Source: Pseudoalteromonas spongiae UST010723-006 (GTDB taxonomy: Bacteria; Pseudomonadota; Gammaproteobacteria; Enterobacterales; Alteromonadaceae). From it: 64,000 bases of DNA. Below are positions 1 through 8,175 of this stretch, one piece after another; position 1 is the stretch's first letter, and each line of letters starts with the position of its first letter. The notes under the pieces were generated by a model. The model searched no databases. It was not told the origin of the DNA and saw only the letters and a list, made by a program, of their open reading frames with translations. Position numbers and translations under genes: made by a program. Location of the stretch: the NCBI RefSeq assembly GCF_000238255.3, contig NZ_CP011040.1:806001-870000 (forward strand). The letters run 5' to 3'.

Positions 1-17
1 TTATTTGTGGTATATTT

Positions 18-64
18 TAGGTACCTTTTAACAACAATCAATTAGTATACTTTTAGTAACCTAG
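18..64. promoter_or_regulatory. candidate operator region of the HxlR-type regulator
   Basis: Two similar 13-base blocks, TAGGTACCTTTTA at 18-30 and TAGTATACTTTTA at 43-55, are 25 bp apart, and AGTAACCTAG (55-64) is roughly inverted to the first block. HxlR/QorR-type regulators usually bind such sites between themselves and a divergent target gene. The target would lie left of the window. This is inference from pattern and position. Confidence 0.35.
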
Positions 65-83
65 AATAAATAAGTGGGTAATT

Positions 84-455
84 GTGGAAAGTTCAATAGA
101 AACAGATAGTAAGGGAAGAAAAAAAGTTTATAACGCATGTACAGAGCCTTGTGCAATTGAAAAAGGCATGCGTTTAATCGGCGGAAAATGGAAAGGATCA
201 ATCATATATCATTTAAAAGATGAGCCCGTCCGGTTTAATGATTTAACTAGAATGTTAGGCGGCGCAACAAAGAAAATGGTTGATCAGCGTCTCAAGGAAC
301 TTGAAGACGAAGGTATGGTAATTAGAAAAGTTATAAGCGATAGACCAATCGCAGTTACTTATGAACTTACTGATTTTGGGAAGTCAGCTTTACATATCTT
401 GGAAGAGTTAAGAACCTGGTCAGAATCGAATGATGTACAGCTAAATTCAAAGTAG
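84..455 (+). CDS. HxlR-family winged-helix transcriptional regulator
   Basis: The 123-residue protein matches the HxlR family (redox- or electrophile-responsive dimeric repressors) over its whole length. It has a conserved Cys followed by IEKGMRLIGGKWKGSII (about residues 23-40), the helix-turn-helix FNDLTRMLGGATKKMVDQRL (about 51-70) and the wing ending in VTYELTDFGKS (about 91-101). Cys19 and Cys23 sit where family members keep their sensor Cys. The start is GTG at 84, with no strong ribosome-binding site. A repeat pair upstream may be its operator. The regulated gene is not in the window. Confidence 0.9.
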   Translation: MESSIETDSKGRKKVYNACTEPCAIEKGMRLIGGKWKGSIIYHLKDEPVRFNDLTRMLGGATKKMVDQRLKELEDEGMVIRKVISDRPIAVTYELTDFGKSALHILEELRTWSESNDVQLNSK

Positions 456-538
456 CTTATTAATTAGCTCATCATTTAATACAATGTCATATGTTTTTAA
501 CCAAGATTTGGCCAAGTCAATGTCATTAAATAACTTAA

Positions 539-670
539 AGTTTATGTTTATATTTTGATAAAGATCGTGAACTTCCTTCGTTTGAAATCATAGTTGCGTG
601 GCACAAAAGGATGACAGCAGATCCTCTTCATAATTGGGTCCGAGACATTATCAGTAGACAACCTGTCTAA
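539..670 (+). pseudogene. C-terminal remnant of a LysR-type regulator
   Basis: Frame +539 to the TAA at 668-670 reads as the end of a LysR substrate-binding domain: LPSFEIIVAWHKR, then DPLHNWVRDI. This matches the usual family ending 'aWHpRtdaDPahrWLRe'. The frame is closed by TAA at 536-538, and no upstream LysR sequence is visible, so only about 43 codons survive. It lies just after the HxlR gene and may mark a deletion or insertion boundary of the accessory region. The match is by eye over a short stretch. Confidence 0.45.
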
Positions 671-1483
671 ATTTAATGCTCTTTTACAGGAAAGCTTAAA
701 ATAAAAGTGTACGAATAAAACACAGAGAGTCTAGCTCGTTTCTGTCCAAAAATGAATTGTGGTTAGCGTTTGTTATTTATTTTAACCATTAGCAGTAGCT
801 AGACGACTCAATATGGCTCTTTGATATTGAAAACAAAATTTAAATAACTTTTTAATTTTCTAGTATTAGAAACGCTCTGACTTTAATTAAAAATATTTAA
901 GTTGCGTTAAGTTTCTCTACTCACAGAATTACTGAGGTATTACAAATCTCACGGGGTTGCGTGAGATTCTCGATTTGAGTTACAACGACGTGGTGATTCC
1001 TATAATAATTCAGAATTTGACAGAAGATAAATCAGTATGTTGTGAAATAACTCAAAATGAAGGTTTTTAGTTATTTCATTCTCAGAATATTCTTTTTTAC
1101 AATTCATTAACTGATTGGAATAACAAGAAACATGGCCATAGTTAAAATTATAAAAATTTAATACCTGTATTTAGTCAAATTCTCTGATAACAATTTAAAA
1201 TTGGCAGGTTATTTGGATTATATTTTGGCAAGAATACCTCAATGCCCGTCCTCAACAAAGTAGTTTCACTTAGACATCTAAAACTTAACCTGATAACCTT
1301 ATGACTTTGTTGATAAAAATTATACGGAATTGTTTTTTTAACAAATTTAGATTGGGCTTATCCCAAAATACTCGCAAAAAAACGTGCCAATACACATGTC
1401 CGGTTTGTTGTGCGAAATGCAACTAAGCAAGCAAATACTGTGTGTGAAATTTACAGAAAAATAATTAAGGATGAAGGCTTAAA
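671..1483. other. gene-free A/T-rich stretch with two inverted repeats
   Basis: No reading frame here looks like a gene on either strand. I see a hairpin AATCTCAC (945-952) / GTGAGATT (961-968) and a 10-bp inverted repeat TCAACAAAGT (1252-1261) / ACTTTGTTGA (1304-1313). There is also a TGTCCAAAAATG motif at 743 that resembles the candidate transposon end near 9026. The stretch may hold the far end of the Tn7-like element, but I cannot fix it. Confidence 0.5.
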
Positions 1484-2731
1484 ATGAGTTCTGTTTATCG
1501 AAAAGAAAACTGTATTGTTGTTAAAGGAGATCTTTACGATTTTCACCGGCTTCTATCTCAAATACATCAAGCAATTGAAGATGCAGAATACAGAGATGTA
1601 GTGCTTGATATGGAGGAATGTACTAGCGCATTTCCAGGGCCAATGCTCTCACTTTGTGCCCAGGTCCTTGCATATAGAAAAGCGGGGATTGACTTTACGC
1701 TAAAAGCCCCAAAAGACATGAAATTATTCAACTTATTTAAAAATGCTAACTGGAACTATCTACTAGATCCTAAGAACTTTAAAAAGTCACAGTTTAGAGG
1801 CCATTCCCGAATACCCGCTACACAATATCAAACTCCATCTGAACAGAATGAAGCAGTTAATAAAATTGTAAATGTCATATTAGGTGCTATCCCTGATATG
1901 CAGCGTAAAGATTTTGCTGCATTTGAGTGGGCGATTAATGAGATTACAGATAATGTGTTAGTTCATTCTGAATCCTCTATTGGAGGGCTTGTCCAAGTCT
2001 CTACGTTTAAACGGAATAGTAAACAGGTACAATTTGTAGTTGCAGATGCTGGTATGGGCATACCTAAATCACTTAGGCTTGGACGACCCGAGCTTACTTC
2101 AGATACTGATGCGCTGGATCAAGCTATTAGAGAAGGGGTTACTAGGGATACTAAAGTAGGTCAAGGAAATGGGCTATTTGGTAGTTACCAAATATGCAGT
2201 TTGTGTGAAGGACACTTTCGTATTGACGCAGGGAATGCAAAGTTAGTATTTCATAATAAAAAAGGCTTATCTATATCTAATGAAAGGATACCTTACGGGG
2301 GAACGATGGTTGAGGCTACCATCGATTTTACACAGCAGGGTTTGCTAGAAAAGGCTCTTAATTTTAAGGGTAAAGAGCATAGCCCTGTTGATTTTGTTGA
2401 AGTTGAATATGAAAGAAATGATGATGGGAGTATTCACTTTATCGTCGAACAAGAAGCACAATCATTCGGTAGTAGAGTCTCAGGTAAACCAGTGAGAACT
2501 AAACTATCTAATTTAGAGAAAATGGTAAGCGGCTCACAAATTGTAGTTGATTTAAAGAATATACCAATAATGTCAAGTAGCTTTGCTGATGAGGCCTTTG
2601 GAAAACTATTTATGCAGACAGGTGCTCTAACTTTTATGAATAAATTCACATTCATAAATGTTATGCCAACGGTTCAGCAGCTAATAGATAAAGCAATTGC
2701 CCAAAGAATGGCTGTCGGAGTTGTGGATTAA
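1484..2731 (+). CDS. STAS-like / GHKL ATPase / DUF4325 fusion protein
   Basis: This 415-residue protein has three parts. Residues 1-95 look like a STAS fold (VVLDMEECTSAFPGPMLSLC). Residues 140-285 form a GHKL/HATPase_c domain: N-box E153, D156 and N157 in INEITDNVLVH, G1 box DAGMGI (188-193), G2 box GQGNGLFG (226-233). Residues 320-405 match the DUF4325 STAS-like domain (FGSRVSGKPVR; SSSFADEAFGKLF). No dimerisation His is visible, so it resembles an anti-sigma-factor-type ATPase fused to STAS partners rather than a histidine kinase. RBS GAAGG precedes ATG 1484. The role is unknown; its place next to the transposition operon suggests cargo or a conflict-related regulator. Confidence 0.75.
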   Translation: MSSVYRKENCIVVKGDLYDFHRLLSQIHQAIEDAEYRDVVLDMEECTSAFPGPMLSLCAQVLAYRKAGIDFTLKAPKDMKLFNLFKNANWNYLLDPKNFKKSQFRGHSRIPATQYQTPSEQNEAVNKIVNVILGAIPDMQRKDFAAFEWAINEITDNVLVHSESSIGGLVQVSTFKRNSKQVQFVVADAGMGIPKSLRLGRPELTSDTDALDQAIREGVTRDTKVGQGNGLFGSYQICSLCEGHFRIDAGNAKLVFHNKKGLSISNERIPYGGTMVEATIDFTQQGLLEKALNFKGKEHSPVDFVEVEYERNDDGSIHFIVEQEAQSFGSRVSGKPVRTKLSNLEKMVSGSQIVVDLKNIPIMSSSFADEAFGKLFMQTGALTFMNKFTFINVMPTVQQLIDKAIAQRMAVGVVD

Positions 2732-2774
2732 GTCGCACAATAATTTCATCTAGCCGCTCATCAAAACACATGGT

Positions 2775-2817
2775 TTGGAACATTAAAACTACACAATGAT
2801 TAGTTTTAGTGTTCCAA
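2775..2817 (+). terminator. 16-bp hairpin downstream of the STAS/ATPase gene
   Basis: Arms TTGGAACATTAAAACT (2775-2790) and AGTTTTAGTGTTCCAA (2802-2817) pair over 16 bp with one G-U wobble around an 11-nt loop. There is no following T-run, so it is either a weak terminator or an mRNA 3'-end stabiliser. Confidence 0.5.
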
Positions 2818-2834
2818 CAACGTCTATACCAATC

Positions 2835-2852
2835 GCCGCTATTTTATGCGGC
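2835..2852 (-). terminator. short GC hairpin downstream of the tns operon
   Basis: GCCGC (2835-2839) and GCGGC (2848-2852) form a 5-bp stem about 110 bp beyond the last gene of the minus-strand transposition operon. It could end that transcript. No clear U-tract is visible. Confidence 0.25.
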
Positions 2853-2959
2853 TGTTTATGCAGGTATTACGAACAGCAGAATCTTCTAGAAAGTAACTGC
2901 CTGTTAACTAAACTCTAAGAACAGAAATGAGTTGCTACAGCTCAAAATATATGAGCAGT

Positions 2960-3175
2960 TTAAGAAAAATCTCCAGTCTTAATCTTGTACAGATAATCCA
3001 TAACCTGTTCTGGATGCGTTTTTAACAGTGATACAGGAGATTTCCCTCTTAACATTGGTTTTGGTGTTTTGAGCCACTTTAGTATAATTTCTTCGCTACC
3101 AAACATCCGGTTTAATTCAATGAATAGATCTGGGTGCTTTTCTTCTAATTTTTTGAGTTGCTCGTAATCAGTCAT
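2960..3175 (-). CDS. small DUF2384-like (MbcA/ParS/Xre toxin-binding) protein
   Basis: This 71-residue protein is last in the transposition operon and overlaps the gene before it by 4 bp (ATGA). Residues about 30-70 (ILKWLKTPKPMLRGKSPVSLL, then HPEQVMDYLYKIKTGDFS) fit the DUF2384 pattern 'WL..Pn..L.G.sPl.lL.t..g...V...L..i..G', the toxin-binding domain of Xre/MbcA/ParS antitoxins. The usual N-terminal Xre helix-turn-helix is absent and no RES-type toxin gene is adjacent. That makes a conventional toxin-antitoxin role unlikely. I infer a helper in transposition or element maintenance. The match is by eye. Confidence 0.6.
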   Translation of the reverse strand: MTDYEQLKKLEEKHPDLFIELNRMFGSEEIILKWLKTPKPMLRGKSPVSLLKTHPEQVMDYLYKIKTGDFS

Positions 3176-3528
3176 ATATTACTCGGTTTATATTGTAGTT
3201 TTCTAAAAAAGCCACTACCTGGGTATAACGAAAACTCTTTACCTGATACTTTAAGTTCCCCTGACTCATATAAGCCCTCAATAATCTTTAGATAAAGGCT
3301 AGGGAGTTTATTAATTGGTGTGCAATCAGAGTTCCCCATGCCAGTTGAGTATGCAAGGTATATGAGCTCTGTTTCTTCAGAAATAACAAGGCTTGGACAT
3401 TCTTTATCATGACTTGCCCATTTCTTAACCTTTATAAAAGCATCGTTATAATTTGTGTTAGCATCTGTCATTTTGGCCTCAATTAAATTACTTATGTTGT
3501 CAAAATCCAAAGTAGCGTTTATTGTCAT
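3172..3528 (-). CDS. uncharacterised protein of the Tn7-like operon
   Basis: I do not recognise this 118-residue protein. It has no signal peptide or membrane segment. It is acidic at the N terminus (FDNISNLIEAKMTD), has a central segment LVISEETELIYLAYSTGMGN and ends with an aromatic/basic tail. Its ATG lies 29 bp inside the end of tniQ, and its stop overlaps the next gene by 4 bp, so it is translationally coupled to the transposition genes. It may act with TnsD/TniQ in target choice or regulation, like accessory 'tniE'-type genes of some Tn7-like elements. That is inference from position alone. Confidence 0.6.
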   Translation of the reverse strand: MTINATLDFDNISNLIEAKMTDANTNYNDAFIKVKKWASHDKECPSLVISEETELIYLAYSTGMGNSDCTPINKLPSLYLKIIEGLYESGELKVSGKEFSLYPGSGFFRKLQYKPSNI

Positions 3529-5194
3529 GCTTTTTGAAATATCGAATAATTTTATAAATAGTCTCTTTCACAAAAAGAGTTTTAGCCGTAAAAACAAGTG
3601 TTTTACCTCTGAACTTCTCCATAAATATCGGTTCAACGTTTGAATTTTGTAAACTTGAGTAGAGATCATCTAAACCAATATCAGCGAAATAAGCGACGCG
3701 ATTTAAACAAATATATTTGTTCATGAATTTTGAAAAGTCTGAGGCATGTACTTCAAAATTCGTACCCCAGTGGTTAGATGTAATTAGTTCAGCACTCTCA
3801 AGTCTTTTTATTAGTGTTTCATTACTAAAAAATAATTTTGTTAATGCATGAATACCTACATCTATGGAAGGGTTGCTTAATTGTTCATTCAATATTACAA
3901 ACAACTCTTGTTGTTCAAAAACACAGTTTTTAAGTTGCCGGTGCTCCCCAGGGCAATACATTGGGAGTTTTCGTGATAAGACTAACTCAAACAGATTGGC
4001 TATGTTTGCATTAAACAAAGGGAGGATAACTTGTACTTCTTCAAAGTTGATTGGATGATGTAACTTGTCAGTACTATGTACTTCTAGTTTACAAATTTTC
4101 TTAGCAATTAAGTTCAGGTCAAATAAAACTTCATTGCCTTTTCTTGATGTCGTTACTGGTTTTAAATATTTATGCTCAACAAGTGTTGTAATTTCATCGA
4201 CACTAATACCAATAAGGTGTGCTAAACGTTTTGATGTGATTTGATGGGTAAGCGTTGTTGAAGTCACTTTTTTATATGTATTTAACCTTGATTTTGTAAC
4301 ACCATCCTTTACATCTAACTTTGCAATAGGTGTGTACAGGCAATTAGGTAACTCATTATCATATCGGTAATCGCATTCATAGTTAAACGCTTCCCATGGT
4401 TCTAAAACAGAATCTATAGAAATGTCTCGGTAAACTAACTTTATCCTTTTTAAATCTAGAAAATAATCATGCCTAAAATGAGAGCTATGCAGTAATCCTA
4501 ACGCTTGCTCAAGAAGATCTTGCGTTGTATTGATATCGTACTTCTCTAAATTAGGCATCGAGAGTAAGTTATCAAAAGGTCTATGCATTCGCCGTAGAGA
4601 TATTATTAATGCCTCTAAATACGCTAGATTCGACATGCTATTGACCAAACCACTTACTGCTAATAGCAAGGAAGGACTGCTGTTTGGTTGAACGTTATCA
4701 ACTATGGACTCTCCACACTCGTTGCATTCATCCAATTTCCAACTATTCCATTTTAGTTTTGTAGAGCATTTCGGACAGGAGTTCATCAATGAACAGTTGT
4801 GTATTACACATTCAGTTACGATGGATAGGTCCCATGCACTTTTCATGTATAACTTTTCTTTTAAGCAAACAGGGCAATACCTAAACCCCTTGTGATGCAT
4901 ATGGACAGTATTTATTGACTTTATTTCGTTTACATATTGAATGGACGTTTGTTTGTAAAAGATTCTGGCTAATTCATTTGTTTCGAGACGAATTGCTTTG
5001 GACAAATAGGCAATATAATTATTAAATTGATTTGAATAAGGGCGGGTTGCGGGTATATAAGTAGTAGCTAGGTTGTTACAAATATTTTGAGCACCTTTCA
5101 TACCGTTAACGGTATTCAATCGTTCAAAGTAGCCCCTAAGTGACTCATCTGTAAAAGGTAGTGGCGCATAAGTAAATTCGAAGGGGCTATTCAT
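3500..5194 (-). CDS. tnsD: TnsD/TniQ-family target-selection protein
   Basis: TnsD/TniQ proteins bind a chromosomal target and recruit TnsC. This 564-residue protein opens with the TniQ signature PLPFTDESLRGYFERL (11-26). A zinc-binding block follows: C107/C110, H132/C134, C140/C143 and C157/C160 (FRYCPVC, ECVIHNCSLMNSCPKC, CNECG). The remaining roughly 400 residues carry no motif I know and should hold the target-specific DNA-binding part, as in Tn7 TnsD (508 residues). The start overlaps tnsC by 8 bp. The length argues for TnsD rather than a short TniQ. No CRISPR genes or arrays accompany it, so RNA-guided targeting is not indicated. The attachment site is unknown. Confidence 0.85.
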   Translation of the reverse strand: MNSPFEFTYAPLPFTDESLRGYFERLNTVNGMKGAQNICNNLATTYIPATRPYSNQFNNYIAYLSKAIRLETNELARIFYKQTSIQYVNEIKSINTVHMHHKGFRYCPVCLKEKLYMKSAWDLSIVTECVIHNCSLMNSCPKCSTKLKWNSWKLDECNECGESIVDNVQPNSSPSLLLAVSGLVNSMSNLAYLEALIISLRRMHRPFDNLLSMPNLEKYDINTTQDLLEQALGLLHSSHFRHDYFLDLKRIKLVYRDISIDSVLEPWEAFNYECDYRYDNELPNCLYTPIAKLDVKDGVTKSRLNTYKKVTSTTLTHQITSKRLAHLIGISVDEITTLVEHKYLKPVTTSRKGNEVLFDLNLIAKKICKLEVHSTDKLHHPINFEEVQVILPLFNANIANLFELVLSRKLPMYCPGEHRQLKNCVFEQQELFVILNEQLSNPSIDVGIHALTKLFFSNETLIKRLESAELITSNHWGTNFEVHASDFSKFMNKYICLNRVAYFADIGLDDLYSSLQNSNVEPIFMEKFRGKTLVFTAKTLFVKETIYKIIRYFKKHDNKRYFGF

Positions 5195-6101
5195 ATGTCA
5201 ACGCAGTTTTAACTTCTTTTAATGAAGTTTTTTTAGAGAACGGCCACACTGTTTCATGTTTCTTTTGTGTATTTAAATTTGGTGGTGCAATACTACGATG
5301 CGCTTCATCTAAATGTTCAAGTGTTACTTTTTCATTATCTTTAACTGTTAATAACACTTGCTGGAAAAGAAGACGTATCCGTCTCAAGTCGCCGCCAGTA
5401 GCAAGCTCCATCCGATAAGCAATATTTTCTGTTGACAGGTCTATTATAGGGGTGGGGAAGTTAACGCTATAAACACGTAAAAATTCGCAAAAGTATGCTT
5501 TTGATTCGTCTGTTCTACAATTTAATAAATTTAATACTCCACCATATACAACTCTTGAAAATAGTTCGCGATCTAATTCAAGTATTTTCTTAGCTCTCGG
5601 AACCCCAAGTAATAAAACAGACACACCATATGTACTTATAAGCGACTTTACAAACTGGCCGACTTTTTGGTCTATTTTTTTCTCACCTCTTAATAGATGA
5701 TGGAATTCATCAATAATGATTATTTTCACACCAGCTACTTGCAATTGCTTTAGTAGATAGTTATTTAAAAACTGCCTTGTGTAACCATTAGGATAAACAT
5801 TCGTTATTTTATAAATGATGCTTCTTTTAACATCCGTGACCAATGCACCTTCTTCTAAATTAATTTTAATCGCTCTTATTTCTTTTCTTTCGCGTGTTAC
5901 CTTGCTTGCCTCATTAAGTTTTAAAGCACAATAGTCACCGAGCATTGTCTTTCCAGTACCCGGTTCGCAAAAAATACAAACACCATAAGGGCCAGTATCA
6001 ACTGCTTTGACTGCGTTTAATACAGATTGAATACATTGCTTTAGATTTCGATGGAAAACTACGCTATTTAAAAACGCATTTATCTTAGTTTGGTCGATCA
6101 T
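5187..6101 (-). CDS. tnsC: TnsC/TniB-like AAA+ ATPase
   Basis: TnsC is the AAA+ regulator that links target-site proteins to the transposase and gives target immunity. In this 304-residue protein Walker A is CEPGTGKT (45-52), Walker B is IIIIDEFHHLL (127-137), and later segments LLLGVPRAKKI and ELFSRVVY fit sensor and arginine-finger regions. It is shorter than Tn7 TnsC (555 residues) and closer to TniB size. It overlaps tnsB by 4 bp (ATGA) and tniQ by 8 bp, which fits a single polycistronic unit. Confidence 0.9.
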   Translation of the reverse strand: MIDQTKINAFLNSVVFHRNLKQCIQSVLNAVKAVDTGPYGVCIFCEPGTGKTMLGDYCALKLNEASKVTRERKEIRAIKINLEEGALVTDVKRSIIYKITNVYPNGYTRQFLNNYLLKQLQVAGVKIIIIDEFHHLLRGEKKIDQKVGQFVKSLISTYGVSVLLLGVPRAKKILELDRELFSRVVYGGVLNLLNCRTDESKAYFCEFLRVYSVNFPTPIIDLSTENIAYRMELATGGDLRRIRLLFQQVLLTVKDNEKVTLEHLDEAHRSIAPPNLNTQKKHETVWPFSKKTSLKEVKTALTYE

Positions 6102-7702
6102 GATGACTCTCCATAATCTAAATCATCCTTCCAATCTTCTTGGTTTATATAATTTTGTGAGGTAGGCGTTTCATCTGTCGTTGTCGGCTTTATTTGAGCA
6201 GCTTCACCTGTATCTATCTTTACTGCTTGTATAGCTTCTAATCTTTGATTCTCTTTGTAGTCTTTAGCTTTTTGTGACTCGATGTTAAGTGCTTCTTTAC
6301 TATCGATAGCGTGTTTTTTTGAAGCTTGTTTCCGTCTTTTTTTAAAATCTAAAATTTTGTGCTTTCGCTTAACTGCATGGTTAATGATTTCATCGTTTGT
6401 CATAGAAGTTAGATCGATTGAGTTATCGTAATCTCGAATCTCATTCAAAAAGTCGTCATTTTCAGAATTTCTTGGTGTCTGCTTTGGTGGGGTTACCATA
6501 GGTATTTTGAGCATCGCTTTAGTTTTTGGGTTGAGCACCCAAATAAAGTATTCGTTTATTATTGAATAGGTAACGCTTACTTCACCGCTGAATTTTTTTC
6601 CCATAGAACGACTAAGGTATCTACGCAACGTTTGAAGTTCAGTATCGTTGTACCAATAAGCAATACCGTTACGAATAATTGTTATACCTTCGTTAGCGTT
6701 TATTGTACGGTGCTCTTTAACACCACCGAAAAGGCAAAGCTCGTCTACATCTTCAACATAGGGGGGAGGGTTGTAACTACATTGATTAATCCATTCCTCT
6801 TCACGTGAAAAAGTTTGTCCTGTTTTACTGTCTTTGTGCTTACTATATAAATAGTCTAACAGTATTCTTGTTTTAATTATGTGGTATTCACGGATTGTTA
6901 AAGCCGCATTAGCTCTTGCGTTAATAGTGTCTCTCAAATGAATAGGTAGCTTGTCATTAAAACTGCCAGGTAAACCATTTAAAACATTATCTTTAAACCA
7001 GTCATTGAAGCTCTCTACACTACCTTTTTGCTCTCCGTGTTGCGTTTTAGCCATATGCGCAATCGTAAACCACCTAGCTAGGAATTGATGAACATCATTT
7101 GATTTATTTGCACTAGCACCATCAAGCTTAATTGATATGACCAAGCCACAAGGATACCAAGGCTTAGGATAACCAACATCAATATGTAAATCCGGTTTAC
7201 TCAAAAACATGGATTTAAAGTGTTCAATTAAATAATCTCGCCGTTCAGAACCAGACTCAAAATTTGTAGTATTTGCAAGGAGACAAGTAGTGACTTGCTC
7301 ATGAGAAAAGTATTCTATCGGAACATTATCTAGAGGTTTGTATGAATAAGAATCGATAAAAAATATAGGGGCATGAAGACAATCTACTTGCACGTTTGCC
7401 ATAAACGCGAACATTTCATTAGACTTCAGTTTTGTTTGCCTAGCTCTTTTACCAGCGACACGACCATCTTGTCTTTGCGCGATATATGCTGAATCATAAG
7501 TTTCATTCAACCAACGACAAAAAGTCGAGTATCCAATCGGCTCGCCATCATAACCAAGCTTATTGTGTAACTTTTCCAGTCTTTTATGAGCTTGCGTTCT
7601 ATTTAATGGGTGTTTGACTGCTATATACTTTTGGACAATTTTTTTGAACAACATTTGTTGTTGCTCAAGTAAAAGTTGTTTGTGCGTATGTTCGATAGTC
7701 AT
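6098..7702 (-). CDS. tnsB: TnsB catalytic half: DDE transposase
   Basis: This 534-residue protein carries the RNase-H-like DDE core of TnsB. Likely catalytic residues are D107 (VQVDCLH), D194 (IKLDGAS) and E230 (GSVESFNDWF). The spacings of 87 and 36 are nearly those of Tn7 TnsB. A beta-barrel and basic C terminus follow (residues about 420-520), where TnsC contact is expected. The N-terminal DNA-binding part normally fused to this core is missing and is encoded by the gene just upstream (7711-8175). The ATG lies 8 nt past that gene's TGA, and a weak GAG ribosome site overlaps the stop, so translation is probably coupled. Together the halves make 688 residues, close to the 702 of Tn7 TnsB. 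Confidence 0.85.
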   Translation of the reverse strand: MTIEHTHKQLLLEQQQMLFKKIVQKYIAVKHPLNRTQAHKRLEKLHNKLGYDGEPIGYSTFCRWLNETYDSAYIAQRQDGRVAGKRARQTKLKSNEMFAFMANVQVDCLHAPIFFIDSYSYKPLDNVPIEYFSHEQVTTCLLANTTNFESGSERRDYLIEHFKSMFLSKPDLHIDVGYPKPWYPCGLVISIKLDGASANKSNDVHQFLARWFTIAHMAKTQHGEQKGSVESFNDWFKDNVLNGLPGSFNDKLPIHLRDTINARANAALTIREYHIIKTRILLDYLYSKHKDSKTGQTFSREEEWINQCSYNPPPYVEDVDELCLFGGVKEHRTINANEGITIIRNGIAYWYNDTELQTLRRYLSRSMGKKFSGEVSVTYSIINEYFIWVLNPKTKAMLKIPMVTPPKQTPRNSENDDFLNEIRDYDNSIDLTSMTNDEIINHAVKRKHKILDFKKRRKQASKKHAIDSKEALNIESQKAKDYKENQRLEAIQAVKIDTGEAAQIKPTTTDETPTSQNYINQEDWKDDLDYGESS

Positions 7703-7710
7703 TTTTCATC

Positions 7711-8175
7711 TCAGAAATTAGGCTTTTTTCTTCGGCCATCCAAAAGTGAGAGTATGTTCCCCTCGCTTTTTTTGAACCTAGTAACCCAGCCACGAACGGT
7801 AGATTCAGCAAAACGCGTTCTAACCCCCAAAAGTAAAAGTGTATCTAGTATTATTTTATTAGCTTCTTCTCCTGCTTTTACCGGCGAGGCAATAAATTGG
7901 TTTACTAGAGCTATTTTTATTCTAAGTTCATTTTTTTGGTTTTCAGGAAGAAATGTGAATGATGCTTTTAAAGATTCTTCATCAATTTCTTTTCTCAAAA
8001 CTGGTTTGAATAAGCCTTTTTTGTGAAGCCTATGTAATTGATAATTGTCATAGCCTTTCTCAACACCATCCTTTTTATATTTAAATACAGTGTAGCCATA
8101 GCTTGAGTAGGTAACCTTCACAATTTCATTATTGATTAGAAACTCATTATTTATCTTGTACATAATCAAGCCCAT
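7711..8175 (-). CDS. TnsB N-terminal DNA-binding half (split TnsB)
   Basis: The 154-residue protein has an N-terminal small beta segment (KVTYSSYGYTVFKYKKDG) typical of TnsB/TniA starts. A helix-turn-helix follows near 115-135 (RTRFAESTVRGWVTRFKKS), the family pattern 'S..T..RW...Y..sG'. It ends with NILSLLDGRRKKPNF, exactly where intact TnsB proteins pass into the next helical DNA-binding domain. Its likely start (ATG 8175, or ATG 8163 in the same frame) overlaps or abuts the tnsA stop. I infer that it binds transposon ends and assembles with the catalytic half. Confidence 0.75.
   Translation of the reverse strand: MGLIMYKINNEFLINNEIVKVTYSSYGYTVFKYKKDGVEKGYDNYQLHRLHKKGLFKPVLRKEIDEESLKASFTFLPENQKNELRIKIALVNQFIASPVKAGEEANKIILDTLLLLGVRTRFAESTVRGWVTRFKKSEGNILSLLDGRRKKPNF

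Noticed and set aside
447..589. Open minus-strand stretch (reading LFNDIDLAKSWLKTYDIVLN) overlapping the LysR remnant
   Set aside because: It has no start codon or ribosome site, overlaps the better LysR match, and matches no family I can name.
1252..1313. 10-bp inverted repeat considered as an integron attC site
   Set aside because: The RYYYAAC/GTTRRRY core boxes and the expected stem asymmetry are missing, and there is no integrase gene of the integron type nearby.
7723..7729. Slippery heptamer A AAA AAG near the end of the TnsB N-terminal gene, suggesting programmed -1 frameshifting into the catalytic gene
   Set aside because: The catalytic gene is in the -1 frame, but a slip there reads GCC then TAA, so no fusion could be made. 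Stop-start coupling explains the layout better.
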